This document shows positions 1 through 12,413 of a DNA stretch of 64,000 bases, piece after piece. The notes below the pieces were generated by a model that did no database searches, had not been told where the DNA came from, and saw nothing but the letters and a program-made list of their open reading frames with translations. How positions within the stretch are numbered: position 1 is the first letter of the stretch; each line of letters starts with the position of its first letter. Source of the DNA: Pyrus communis (Eukaryota > Streptophyta > Magnoliopsida > Rosales > Rosaceae). The DNA is taken from assembly GCF_963583255.1 (NCBI RefSeq), contig NC_084806.1, forward strand, positions 26,198,735 through 26,262,734, in the 5' to 3' direction. The translations under genes were made by a program, and so were the position numbers.

Positions 1-640
1 ACCAATATTCTAGGAAGGCACGAACAACAGGAAGATGACGATCATAGCTAAACAAAGAGGTAAACACGATGTCATAAGGCCCCACACTCGTAAGAACAAC
101 TCTAGATCAGCTCAGAACGTCTTCAAGCCACTCCCAATAGAGCTCCAAAAATACGAACTCTCCGGCTATCGGAAGGTTGCTACTCCAAGTCACCAAGGAG
201 TTCAAAAAAGGCGGATGAGCTGTCATGAACATGATGCGAAGAGTTTAAAATCAAAATGTTGGACGCACATTCCCTATCTTTATATCTCAATTGCCCGAAG
301 TCTGTTACCTCCCAAGTTACTTCATTAGTCCACAACTCAATATGCATAGAATTATCTTTTACTAGACGGATAAGTGCCTTAGGGCCAGTCAATGGTGCAT
401 GAAGTGGTAGCGTTGCATAGAAATATCTTTTACTGGATGGATCAGCGCCTTAGGACCAGTCAATGGTGCATGAAGTGGTAGCGTAGTTTCCTTGTCTTGA
501 GATTCCATGTCCTTTGTAAGGATGGTGATGGTGTTATTCTTGAAGCACTTGAGGAATAACATAAAAAAAAAGGGGGGAAATCTAAATAATAAACGATAAA
601 CAGAAAATACAAAATTTGCCTCGCAGGGGTCAACAAATAA
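1..640. other. unassigned sequence with a two-copy direct repeat
   Basis: No credible gene is seen here. Two adjacent imperfect copies of a unit of about 70 bases lie at about 343-413 and 415-484; both contain the string GTCAATGGTGCATGAAGTGG. Short open frames on both strands lack recognisable domains. An A-rich then G-rich run at about 561-578 resembles a polypurine tract, which together with the LTR-like sequence to the right suggests decayed Ty3/gypsy-type DNA. This is inference only. Confidence 0.4.
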
Positions 641-1572
641 AGACAGCTAAAGGCCCTCCCCGCACTTTTTTCTCTCCAAAGAAATGAGCACGGTAGCTGG
701 CAGTGTCATAGCATGTAGGAAGCAACATCGACAATAGTGAAAAAATAGTGACGACAATGTGAAAAAAAAAGCGACAGCAATGAAAAGCAGTGATGGCAAT
801 GAAAGCAACGATGACAATGAAAAGCAATGACAGCAAGATAGCAGCATAAGAAGAATAAAGAGTACCTAAGAAAAAAAATTTAGAATACAAGAAAAAACTA
901 AGTCAGAAAAAAAAAGTAAAAAAAAAAAAGTCGAAAAAAAAAAGGAAGAAGAGACAAAAGTCAAAAAAGAAAAAGAGAAGGAAAACACTCACCTTAGAAT
1001 CTCTCAGAAAACAAGACGGAGAGCTGAAATTGTGTGGTTTTGGTTTATGCATGCTAGCCAATTTATAGGCACACAACTACTTGGAGTCCAAGCAATCATC
1101 AAAGCCTTTTAATAAGAGGAAAGAAAATCCCACCTTAATTAGGATTCCCATTCAATTTTTTTGTAAGAATCAAATCAGGAAGTGCAATCTTTCAGCCAAA
1201 ATCAAGAAAGGAATCATTCAAGATGAATCAGGAAAGAAAAAAAAACTTTTTGAAAAAAAAGAAGGGAAAATGGGCAAAATAATGAAAAAAATAGGAAACA
1301 TGCCAAAAGGACGCAGCTGGAATTCTTGTAAAAGGCGTCCGAGCTCCAATTTCAACGAGCCATACCTTTTCGGAAAGGGAATGACACCACGAGTCCACAA
1401 CACGGCTAAAGTCGTGTTATAAGACGGAATTTGACGATCTGAGGTCGTTTAGGTCTCCAAAATTGCATTAAAGTTTTGGGAAATTTTCGGACTTTTCATT
1501 TTTGGTCCGAATTACTTCCACTACACTCTCTGGGGCTCCCCTACTTCCATGGAAAAGTTTGGGGTCATTACA
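640..1572 (-). repeat. LTR-like fragment, minus strand, probable Ty3/gypsy
   Basis: Read on the minus strand, the segment begins at 1572 with TGTAATGACCCC, a common start for plant gypsy-type LTRs. Further along it carries a TATAAATT motif near 1060 followed by a leader-like pyrimidine-rich stretch (purine-rich on the plus strand, 900-990). No coding domain is visible. The far end is uncertain because no CA terminus or target duplication was found. It could also be another repeat type with a promoter-like core. Confidence 0.35.
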
Positions 1573-1739
1573 TGTTAGAATATATCATATCCTCAAAGAA
1601 AAAAAAACTAAGGCAATTAAGGCTTATGGTGCTAAAGGGGAAAGGTAGAAATGGGCATTTTATTTTTTTACCAAAAGAAGTAGGAGGCTCCAAATTACAA
1701 GTCCAAAGGAGGAATGTGGTCTCCAACTAAATCCCAAGC

Positions 1740-2700
1740 TGTCTCTTAAGAGGCCCTTGTATATCACCCCGATCCTTGCCATATTAACGGTGGTGCCTAA
1801 AGTAAGTACGAAGCCATTCACCGAGCTTGACCTGATGATGGTTTCAATCCACAAGAACCATGAGGCATGCCTCGAAGACTTACAAATTCAACAAGCACGA
1901 CTACATGTGCTGAGTCATCCATCGCCAAGGTCGAAGAGAGATCAAAGCCCAATTCAAGATCAAGCTTCCACGACCATTGACCCAATTCAAGATCAAGCCC
2001 TGACGACCCTTGAACCAAACGTCTACGTGGCAGGACTTCAAAACACATCCTACACGTGAAAGCATATATACATTGTGCCTTAAAGTAGGAGCATTTGTAG
2101 GCATGCAAATTTCAATGAAAATAAATGACCACCAAACACATTAAATTTTGGCATGCAAGGGGGGCTTACGTGGCATATGCCTCATCATGACTGAAAATTA
2201 ATATTTAATTTTAATTAAAGAAAATAGAAATGCCAAATTGGGCAAGATTGACTATTTAATTTTTATTTAAATTAAATGATTGATTAATGGAAATAAATCA
2301 CGAACCAAGCCACAAATCAAGTCCAAATTCATCCATGGGCAAGGCTTGGAAAGTCTATAAATACAAGGCCCCAAGGCACAGGAAAGGGATCCATAAATCA
2401 TTCAAGCACCCCGATGATGTCAAAGCTCAAGCACCCATATCCCCAAAACAATTAGAAGAATTCCAAAAGTTCTCTGTTTTCTTCTCCAAACTTTCGAAGA
2501 ATCATCAAGCACTACTACTCGTGCTGATCCTTCAAATCACCATGAGACCAAAACCTCGCGGCAATCGTTCATCCAAGATCAAGTCATCGCCACCCTTAGA
2601 TCAACAACCTACGCATCCACACATCTTTTGGAGATTGAATCAAAGGAAACTTGTAAATAGAAATTGTAACCCTACAAAATCATGAATACAAATTTATTTT
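1740..2700 (+). repeat. LTR-like fragment with TATA box, plus strand
   Basis: This stretch has an A+T-rich upstream part, a TATAAATA box at 2356-2363 and a downstream leader-like region rich in CAAG/CAAA words. That composition is typical of the promoter part of long gypsy LTRs. Two frames of 100 and 132 codons run through it but show no domain and look like chance opens in compositionally biased DNA. LTR termini and target duplication were not found. Confidence 0.3.
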
Positions 2701-3026
2701 GTACATGTGTTCTTGTTTCATTTGTCACAGAAATTTCGTATTTACAGATGTCATAGTGATAACATTAGGACTTTCATTAGGAATTACCCAAGGAAAACAA
2801 AATACTGCAGCATCCACATATATAAGATGTTTTGCTTTGATTTGTAACTTGCACTCTTTAGACTGTCAAGGATGCTTCTGATGGTATTTCTAGTTTTTTT
2901 TTTTAAAAAAAAAAAAAAAAGAAAAAAAAGAAAGAAACCTAGGTTTGGTAATTCTAAGACGAACTACTAGCTCTCAAGTCACATTCATGTGAAAAGTCGA
3001 TCTGCAGAATGTAAACTTCGTGAGTG
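2701..3026. other. spacer left of copia element 1
   Basis: AT-rich sequence with a long T run followed by an A run near 2896-2920. No gene or recognisable repeat was seen. Confidence 0.4.
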
Positions 3027-3031
3027 ACATT

Positions 3032-3332
3032 TATTAGTGTATAAGCTGTGAGCTAAGTAAAGTTAAAGTAAATAAGCCTTGTTTCTAATTGTGTATTCAC
3101 TTAGTCTTAGATTATGACAAGTGTAAGGCTGAGATTGTATTGATTGGTTGTGTGTATCCAGCTAAGTCTTGTTAACAGAATTATTCCCTTTTGCACGATT
3201 GTGTGTGCTGAGTGGAAAACATACTTTACAAAAAGAAGAAAAGGTTCCTCTGTAACTTGCAGAGAGAATAGCAGTCATTTCTACATTCTCAGTGCATTTT
3301 TCTCCTTCTTCCATTTTTACAAAACGCTAACA
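3032..3332 (+). repeat. 5' LTR of copia element 1
   Basis: 301-bp direct repeat of 7583-7883. It starts TATTAGTG and ends GCTAACA. The left flank is the target duplication ACATT. Confidence 0.95.
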
Positions 3333-3348
3333 TGGCCTCAGAGCCTGG
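3333..3348 (+). promoter_or_regulatory. primer-binding site of copia element 1
   Basis: TGGCCTCAGAGCCTGG begins at the base after the 5' LTR. It resembles the TGGTATCAGAGC consensus that is complementary to the 3' end of initiator tRNA-Met and primes minus-strand synthesis in plant copia elements. Confidence 0.8.
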
Positions 3349-3475
3349 TTCGATCATTTGAGATCTGGGCGTAAAACCAATCGAGCTACACTCGAACTCG
3401 TTCTGGGTTGGGTGACGTTGCCGAAAATTTACAAAACTCGATTTCGATTTGTATTCGCATCATCAAAGCTCGAAG

Positions 3476-6400
3476 ATGGCTGGACCTGGAAGTTCTGAGG
3501 TGAGAACTCCGATCTTCTTCGGTGAGAACTACGAGTTCTGGAGAATCAAGATGGTGACGATTTTCAAATCTCATGGGTTATGGAAATTAGTTGAAAAAGG
3601 GATTACGATCTCAGAAACAAAGAAGAAGAAGAAGGCTGAAGGAAGCTCAGAGGAAGAAGAAGACGATGAGAAAATGGTCGCAGCATATATGCAAGATGCA
3701 AAAGCTCTGGGTATTATTCAGAACGCAGTCTCAGATCAGATATTTCCTCGGATTGCTAATGCAGATTCTGCGAAGATGGCTTGGGATCCGTTATATGGCG
3801 AGTATCATGGTGGTGATCAGGTGAGATCTGTGAAACTACAAAATCTGAGACGTGAATTTGAGTATGCTAGGATGCGTGATGATGAAACTCTGTCTGGGTA
3901 TCTTACTAGGCTAAATGAATTGATCAATCAGATGAAAACATTTGGTGAGATTCTGTCTAATGAAAGGCTTGTACAGAAAGTGCTCATTAGTCTCAGTAAA
4001 CCATATGATCCCATATGTCTAGTTATTGAAAATACCAAGTGCTTAGAAACTGTAGAACTGCAGGAGGTTGTAGCAATTTTGAAGAGTCAAGAACAACGAT
4101 TTGATTTGCATAGTGTTGATGTCACTGAAAAGGCTTTTGCCTCATTCTCTGTGAGTTCAAAAGGACAAACCAGTGGAAATGCTCAATCTGGTACATTCAA
4201 ATCCTATAAGCACTTGAATTTGAAGGGAAAGAAATGGGAATCTAAGCCTAAGTTTCAACAGAGGTCATTCACTAATCCTACACAGAACTCAAACTCTTCT
4301 GGGTATGTGAAGCAAGATGCAGTTAAACCACAGTGTAGAGTATGTTCCAAATTCCATTTTGGTGAATGTCGATACAAGGGGCAATCCAAATGTCACAACT
4401 GTGATAGGTTTGGACATTGGGCTAGAGAATGCACTGTAGGGAAGACTGTGCAAAAGGCAAACTTCGCAAATCAGGTGGAAGTGACAGGAAATTTGTTCTA
4501 TGCTAATAATGCGATCTCAGAGTCAAATGTCAATGGAAACTGGTATATTGATAGTGGTTGTAGTAACCACATGACAGGGGATGCTAATCTGCTTGTTGAC
4601 ATAAAAACAAATGTTGCTGGAAAAGTGCAAATGCCTACTGGTGTGTTAGTGAATGTTGCTGGAATGGGTTCATTGGAAATAGACACTAATAGAGGCAAGA
4701 AGTATATCAGGGAGGTTATGCATTTGCCAGGATTAAAGGAAAACTTACTGAGCGTTGGGCAAATGGATGAGCATGGATACTATCTCTTGTTTGGAGGAGG
4801 CTTGTGTAGTGTATTTGATGGACCTTCTCTTGATAATCTTGTGATCAAAGTTAAGAAGAAGGAAAACAGATGTTATCCCCTTTCTCTGTGGAAAAACAGC
4901 CAACTTGTTCTGAAAGCTAGCACCGATTCAAATTCTACCTGGATTTGGCACAAGAGATTAGGACATCTAAATCTCAGGAGCCTTAAACAACTCAGAGAAA
5001 ATGAAATGGTACATGGTCTTCCACATCTTGAAAACATTGATGGTGTATGTGAAGGATGCCAGTTTGGGAAACAACATCGTGATTGGTTTCCAAAAGAGAA
5101 AGCTTGGAGAGCAAGCAGTCCTCTAGAGCTTATACACACTGATTTGTGTGGTCCTATGCAAAATGAATCAATTGCTGGGAATAAGTACTTTATGCTTCTC
5201 ATTGATGACTATACAAGAATGTCATGGGTTTACTTCCTAAGACAAAAATCTGAGGCTCTAACTTGTTTCAAGAAGTTTAGAGCCATGGTAGAATTACAGA
5301 GTGGTTTCAAAGTAAAGTGCCTAAGAAGTGACAGAGGAGGTGAGTTTGTATCAAATGAATTCAACCAATTCTTAGAGGCTGAAGGAATACAAAGACAACT
5401 GTCTATGGCCTATACTCCACAGCAAAATGGAGTAGTGGAGAGGAAGAATAGAACAGTTGTAGAGATGGCCAAGGCAATGCTTCATGATAAAAGCATGCCA
5501 TATTTTCTGTGGGCTGAGGCAGTGCATACAGCAGTGTACATTCTAAACAGATCACCTACAAAAGCACTGGCTAATCTGACACCATTTGAGGCATACAGTG
5601 GCAGAAAACCAGGAATTGGTCACCTAAAAGTATTTGGATCAATCTGCTATGTGCATATACCATCTGAAATGAGACAGAAACTAGATGCTAAGAGTGTCAA
5701 ATGTGTGTTTGTTGGATATGCTACATGTGAGAAGGGATACAGAGTGTTTGATCCATGCACTAAGAAGTTAATTCTTTCAAGAGATGTAGTTTTTGATGAA
5801 ACTATGACCTGGAATTGGAAGGAACAGTCAGAGAACTCTGTTGCTGTGACCCACATTCAGAATTCACATGGGTTGGGTGAGATTCAAGACTGTGCCTCCA
5901 GTTCCTCTACATTCTCTCATACTGAAGAACAAGAAAGCAACATTCAAGAATCTGTTGAGATTCCTCAGTCTTATGATCATACTCCAGTGAAATGGAGAAG
6001 CATAAATGATATTATGGCACAGTGCAATTTGTGTATTGTGGAACCTGAAAAATTCGAAGAAGCTGCTCAAGATCAAGCTTGGATAAAAGCTATGGAAGAA
6101 GAACTGACCATGATTGAGAAGAATAGAACTTGGGAATTGGTGGATAGACCAAGTGATAAACATGTTATTGGGGTGAAATGGGTATTCAAAACCAAGTTGA
6201 ACTTGGATGGATCAGTACAAAAGAACAAGGCACGGCTAGTTGCCAAGGGGTATGTGCAGAAACTAGGAATTGATTACAATGAGACCTTTGCTCCGGTTGC
6301 TAGACTAGATACAATCCGAACTTTGATAGCTCTTGCTGCACAGAGAAGCTGGAAATTATATCAACTTGATGTTAAATCTGCATTTCTGAATGGACAACTG

Positions 6401-7595
6401 CAGGAAGAAGTCTATGTTGAACAACCTGAAGGATTTGTGATTAATGGCAAAGAAGATAAAGTCTACAAATTGTATAAGGCTCTGTATGGATTGAAGCAGG
6501 CACCTAGAGCCTGGTATGGAAAGATTGATAGTTATTTCACTCAGTGTGGATTCATAAAGAGCTTGAGTGAAGCAACTCTTTATACTAAGACAAGGGGAGA
6601 TAAGGATATTCTAATTGTCTCTATCTATGTTGATGACATACTATACACTGGAAATAACCAGGAGATGCTGAATGAGTTCAAAGAAGACATGAAAGATAAA
6701 TATGAGATGACAGATCTCGGGGTGCTTCATCATTTCTTGGGGATGGGGGTTATACAAACAGATACTAGCATTTTTATCCATCAAAGGAAGTATGCTTCTT
6801 CCTTATTGGATAAATTTGGTCTAAAGGAGTGTAAACCTGTCTCCATACCTCTCATTACTTCTGAGAAATTAAGTAAAGATGATGGAAGTGGTGCAGCAAA
6901 TGAGGAGCAGTATAGGAAGATTGTAGGAAGTCTGTTGTACCTCACTGCCACAAGGCCGGATATAATGTATGCAGCTAGTTTATTAGCTAGATATATGCAT
7001 TGTCCTACCAATAAACACTATGGAACAGCTAAGAGAGTGCTCAGATATGTTAGGGGCACATTGGACTATGGTTTGAAGTATGAGAAAGGCAAGAAGGCAG
7101 TCTTAATTGGTTTTTGCGATAGTGACTGGGGAGGATCTCTTGAAGACAGCAAAAGCACCTCAGGCTATGCATTTTCTTTTGGAAGGAGTGTTCTCATGGG
7201 CCTCTGTGAAACAACACTGTGTTGCTCTTTCTACTGCAGAAGCCGAGTATATTAGTGCTTCTGAAGCCACAGCTCAGGCCATATGGCTCAGATTTGTTCT
7301 GGAAGATTTTGGAGAGTTACAAGTTGATGCAACCCCTCTGCAGTGTGATAACACATCTGCAATCTCAATATCCAAGAACCCTGTGTTTCACCAGAAGACA
7401 AAACACATTGACAGGAGATATCATTTCATCAAGGATGCCTTGCAGCAAGGGATAATTGACTTGATTTACTGTCCTACCAAAGAACAAGTGGCAGACATTT
7501 TCACCAAGGTATTACCAAAGGACAGATTCAACTATCTCAGGGACAAACTTGGAGTTATATCAGCTCAAAGCTTAAAGGGGAGTATTAGTGTATAA
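3476..7595 (+). pseudogene. copia gag-pol polyprotein, one frameshift
   Basis: The polyprotein directs packaging, cleavage, reverse transcription and integration of the element. The start is the ATG at 3476; the same frame opens a few codons earlier without an ATG. In order: a gag domain of the UBN2 type; a CCHC knuckle (CHNCDRFGHWAREC) at about residue 306; protease DSG at about 359; the HHCC zinc motif of integrase from about 492, with the DDE core including LIDDYTR and RSDRGGEF; reverse transcriptase with YVDD at about 1051. The first frame stops at 7255. The RNase H end, with its KTKHIDRRYH and DIFTK motifs, continues in another frame to 7595. The break lies near 7180-7200. It could be a mutation or a sequencing error, and programmed shifting there would be atypical. 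Without it the protein would be about 1,370 residues, close to the family norm. Confidence 0.9.
7574..7582 (+). promoter_or_regulatory. polypurine tract of copia element 1
   Basis: AAAGGGGAG ends at the base before the 3' LTR, the position expected of the plus-strand primer. Confidence 0.8.
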
Positions 7596-7883
7596 GCTGT
7601 GAGCTAAGTAAAGTTAAAGTAAATAAGCCTTGTTTCTAATTGTGTATTCACTTAGTCTTAGATTATGACAAGTGTAAGGCTGAGATTGTATTGATTGGTT
7701 GTGTGTATCCAGCTAAGTCTTGTTAACAGAATTATTCCCTTTTGCACGATTGTGTGTGCTGAGTGGAAAACATACTTTACAAAAAGAAGAAAAGGTTCCT
7801 CTGTAACTTGCAGAGAGAATAGCAGTCATTTCTACATTCTCAGTGCATTTTTCTCCTTCTTCCATTTTTACAAAACGCTAACA
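7583..7883 (+). repeat. 3' LTR of copia element 1
   Basis: 301 bp, no difference from the 5' LTR noticed by eye. It is followed by the target duplication ACATT at 7884-7888. Confidence 0.95.
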
Positions 7884-7888
7884 ACATT

Positions 7889-8671
7889 TTCGTCTGGAAT
7901 TTTAGTTAATGTTGTCACCAAATAATTAAAGCTGTTAACAAATTGTTCATGGTTGATGTGTAATCAAATAATTAAAGCAGAAAACAAAACCAGTCAGGAT
8001 CATATATATTGCTTGGATCGATCTGATTATGCACTATGCAGCATCATTTTTAATTAGTATTTCAGTTTAATTAACAGTCTTTTTAATACAATAAAGACGT
8101 AGATACACGCCTACTTAAATTCCATTTGGATCACTAAAACATTTGCACTCCTTTTAATTTATGGTATTAAGCACATCGATGATCACAAATATTCTTGTTT
8201 CCGAGATTTAGCCCGTGATACTACTGGACTGATATGCTGCTTATTATATTAAAGGATTGGAAGATGCATTACTATTGAATTGCTGAAAATTAAATTCAAG
8301 TATTTGATTGCATAAGGTATGATGTTTGTTCCATTTGTCATCTTCTTATTTCATCATGTGTTATATATATAGTGATATAATATCTGATATATAATCCTCT
8401 TCTGTAAAAGATTTTAGGGATGTTAAGTCATTCACAACCTTATTTTCTATTATTATTCTTCAATTTTATTATCTTAATCTTAATATGTGCCTTATCCTAG
8501 TGGTCATCATTTTTGTCATTGTCCCACTAATTTAACATAAAATTAATGATTTAAAATCTTGTTCTAAAATATGCAGAAGTCTCCAACTGCTCTCCAAAAA
8601 AAAAAAATCACATTATGATCTCATTCAGGTTTACCACACAACGTTTTGACTTTTCATTCATCCAAAATTTA

Positions 8672-8705
<34 letters not shown>

Positions 8706-10860
8706 ACAGCATACGTATTTACAGCATTGATCTTGTAATGAAACCTTGAGTAGTAAAATAGCTAGATCAAAGATCGATCGATGTTTAGGCATTCATACTG
8801 CTAAGAAATCTGACATCAAATTAACAATAAGAATTTAGTTCAGATGTAGGATACTTATCTAGAAGTTTTCACAACTCAATCGTATGATGGAATCATCAAA
8901 GATTTGATCATTTCAGATGAGCTAGGACACGAATATAGGCTATCAATGTAATATCTAGTTGGTCCGTCCAAATTAGCAAAACAAGGTGTATAGTTTTGAC
9001 ATCAAATTGTCACTGTCAGTTATTGCCAAGAAAATAGAAAGACAAACATATACAAAAATTTCACATAACCCTAATCATTTACACCATACAAGTTAACTGG
9101 TATCATTTTCTTTTACTCCTGCAGATTGTGCTTAAAAATTGTTCGGTTTAGCTTACCATACAAGTTAATTAACTGGTATTATTTGTTATTATCGTTCTCT
9201 GTTTATAAAGATCTTTAAGCTAGCTAGCCAACTGTAAAAAATACATCGCTCCGCTCTTGGACTGAACAACCTCGTCTGCCTCTCTTCAGAAGAATTAACT
9301 AAGAACAAGTTGGTTAAATTCTGGTGATACTAAAAGCCATAACATATCATCGAGTACGCACGCATTCAGTGCACATAGCCTTTTCTAAAATTCCAAATAA
9401 ATTAAAATTGGTTGAATTGCATTGTAAAGGGTATGTAATATGTTTGACATTTGTCATTCGGCACAAATTAACAACATACATAATATATAATAATTAAGTT
9501 GGTTTTGACTTCTGCATGCAACTGCATGGTAGCTAGCTCAAGGTATTTTGTATATTTCAAAGATTCCTCATCGATCTCACTGGTCAAATTAAGGACTAGT
9601 ATACGTACAAGGGACACTAAGATATGCCAGACCTCGAGGGTTTTTTTTCAACTGTTCTTACCTCATTCGCTTGCTTCACAAGCCTGTCGATCGATGGGAT
9701 GAAACCCTAAGTAAGAAACTGTAGAAACAGATTGACAGTTGAGTTGAATTCTGAAACCAAGGATTCAACATCATCAACCTATATGTTGACCTTTACACCA
9801 TAAGCTAGATCTGTACAAATCTTCCAAGTGGGATAATTAATTTACTTAATAACCTTGGTTTCCTAAGATTAAAATCTTGACTTTTATACAATATGATTGA
9901 GATTAACCCACGTATTTATTTTTTAACAAAAAAAAGTGGAAAGTACATAAAAAAGACTAGTTAAACAAGAAAAAAGAATCTCATTCTCAGTCATTTTTCC
10001 ATGAAACAACACAAAATTTCCTATACTCTTGTTGCTAAACTACACAAAAATATGTTGTGTCTCCAAAGGTGGGATTGTGTGTATTTGTACGGCAAATTTT
10101 GAATAAATTGAACAGTAAGGGACAAGAATTTTTGAGACAACATTAATTATTGCTTGACAGATCCAATCGATTTTGAGTACATTAATGTAGTAGATGTGAT
10201 CTTCGTAACATTATTCTTAACTAAAACAACTAAAGATTAACTTTCTAAGATGAACATGTTATTAGGACATGTGCTGATTTTCCTAAACCCTTTTTTTTCA
10301 TCATTTGAACTTCCACTTATGTCCTTGATTTTTTTGACCTTCGTCGAATTCACCGGAGCTCCTTGACAATCCCAAAACTCCACCACCAACCATACCCATA
10401 ACCAGCACCTCAAGTAGAAAGAAAATGAATCTTGTCTTCCGATGGACAACATCTCAACGAACTCGACCACCAATACAAGAAGCTTGTGGGGATACCACCA
10501 ACAACATTGCTAGACTCAATAGACAGAGAGAAGGAGGTGGTGTAGTCACCCGAGCCCATGTAAGCACCAGAACTCTATGCACCTTTTTAGATGACCGCAA
10601 CACTTCACAGTCAAAATTCGTTCAAAGTCGAATCCGAGATGAAATTGGTGGAAGGCAAATGAAGTTTATGTGGATGGATGTGTAGATGAGTGGTTTTGAG
10701 GGTTGGATGTGTGGATCTGAGGGAAGGAGAACAAAGATAGTTAGCAATGTAAAGGCAAGACAAAATTAGGAAGAAAACCAGGGAAAACTAACAGAAAGAA
10801 AAGAAAAAACACAAAAAGAGAGAAATGAGGGTTTCCACCGACCCTAAAAGGAATTAGGGC
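7889..10860. other. gene-poor region with a CA microsatellite
   Basis: About 3 kb of AT-rich sequence. Short frames occur but have no conserved domain, splice structure or family resemblance that I can recognise. A CA/AC dinucleotide run lies at about 8673-8703. Nothing else was seen. Confidence 0.5.
8673..8703. repeat. (CA)n microsatellite
   Basis: Uninterrupted CA dinucleotides, about 15 units. Confidence 0.95.
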
Positions 10861-11272
10861 TGGGGGCAAGAAACAAAAATCAAGGTTTTTGTACTACACT
10901 TATACACATAGAGAAATAACTCTCACCTCATAGAGAGTCTCTCACATCGGGAGAGAAGTTTTTGACTTTGCACATTTCTTGTCAATATAGAATCTCAATA
11001 ATTTTACGCCTCGGATTTCGAGTGTCACGTGTCGATATGTGAGCAACTCTTCAAATTTCTTGTCGATATGTATTCTCAATAATTTTTCGGATAGGATTTC
11101 GAGTGCTACGTGTCGAGATGTAATTGGCTGTGGAAATTTTAGATAGAATTTTTATCTGCGTGACACTTCTTATCTTTAGCTTCCAATGTCCATAAATAGG
11201 GTGGATATTGGGCTATAATTCACACACCTTCAACTTTGCCCTCTCCAATATCTATTTCAATTCAAGTTTGTA

Positions 11273-12413
11273 ATGAATTCTAGCATTGGATCCTCTTTGG
11301 ATTCCAACTGGGGGTCCTCATCCAATTCCGAATTGGAAGATAAATGGGCACATATGAGATGAGAAGATGAGGAGTCCGAGGAAGAAAATAAAGCATGGCG
11401 TAACACATCATATATAGCCGCCATGGCTGGGGTCATGGCATGCGAGCCAACTGAAGAACAACCTCAATGGGGTGGCTTTGTTGCTGGTCGCTCTTACAAA
11501 CCATGAAATATAGAGATGGCGCATGAGACTCTGATGAACAACTACTTCAACCCCAACTCCGTGTGCACAAAAGAGGATTTCAGATTCCAGATGAGGTATC
11601 ATGTCTTCGAGCGTTTACTTCATGATGTCTAACATGTTAATCCATACTTTCGACAGAAATTGGACAGAGCAGGCTGCCCTGGTTTCTCACCATATCAGAA
11701 GGTTACTATTGCACTCCGAATGCTGGCCTATGCCTCCCCAACTGATGCGATGGATGATACATATGGTATGTTTGAGTCTACATGCCTTGATAATCTTCTT
11801 GAATTATGTCACACAGTTGTTCAGCTTTACAAAGAGGAGTACTTTTGTGAACAAATCAAGTAGATATGGATCTGCTCCTTCGTAAAGCTAAAGACTGTGA
11901 CTTTTCGAGCATGATATGGTCATTATATTGCATGCATCAGCATTGGAAGAACTGTCCCACCGAATGGCAAGGAGGCTTTAACGGAAGATCGAGAAAGACT
12001 GTGACTTTCCGAGCATGAGATGGTCATTATGTTGTTCCTCGTTTGACACATGGATTTGGCATGCTTTCTTTGGAGTCCCAGGATCCCAAAATGACATTAC
12101 AGTTCTTGGGCGTTCACCCCTCTTCAATAACCTAACAGAGGGAAAATCATCTCAACTTGACTACTACATCAACGGGCGTCAGTACAATATAAGGTATTAC
12201 TTAGCAGATGACATCTACCCAAAGTGGGCAACACTTGTCAAAGCAATTGCAAACCCTGTGGATGACGCCCAAAGGTGGTTTACCTTACACCAAGAGGCAT
12301 ACTGGAGTCAGGCAATTGCAAACCCTGTGAATGACGCCCAAAGGTGGTTTACCTTACACCAAGAGGCATACCGGAGTCAGGTTGACTCCGGTATGCCTCT
12401 TGGTGTAAGGTAA
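11273..12413 (+). pseudogene. PIF/Harbinger (HARBI1-like) transposase relic
   Basis: Remains of a DDE transposase of the PIF/Harbinger group, the nuclease that excises and inserts these DNA transposons. The probable start is the ATG at 11273 (MNSSIGSSLD). An in-frame stop follows within about 30 codons and more stops and shifts come later. Recognisable blocks in order are an N-terminal acidic/serine region, an ALRMLAYASPTDAMDDTYG block (about 11,720-11,765), a WKNCPTEWQG block near 11,950, and WIWHAFFGVPGSQNDITVL near 12,050-12,110 followed by YYLADDIYPKW. The GSQNDI block holds one of the catalytic aspartates. The C-terminal part is lost where the palindrome begins. A TATA-like TAAATA near 11,194 lies upstream. 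No terminal repeats or TSD were found, so this is a fragment. Confidence 0.8.

Larger units (their letters stand above)
3032..7883 (+). mobile_element. Ty1/copia retrotransposon 1, young, nearly complete
   Basis: A complete LTR retrotransposon of 4,852 bp. It is flanked by the 5-bp target duplication ACATT (3027-3031 and 7884-7888). Both LTRs are 301 bp and look identical by eye, which implies a recent insertion. A primer-binding site starting TGGCCTCAGAGC follows the 5' LTR directly, resembling the initiator tRNA-Met site. A polypurine tract (AAAGGGGAG) lies directly before the 3' LTR. The interior codes gag, protease, integrase, reverse transcriptase and RNase H in the order diagnostic of Ty1/copia. 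One frameshift in the RNase H region is the only obvious coding lesion. LTRs start TA rather than the usual TG. Confidence 0.95.

Noticed and set aside
630..890. Hydrophobic minus-strand frames suggesting a small membrane protein
   Set aside because: They arise from purine-rich GCAATGA-type simple repeats whose complement encodes leucine/serine/phenylalanine runs.
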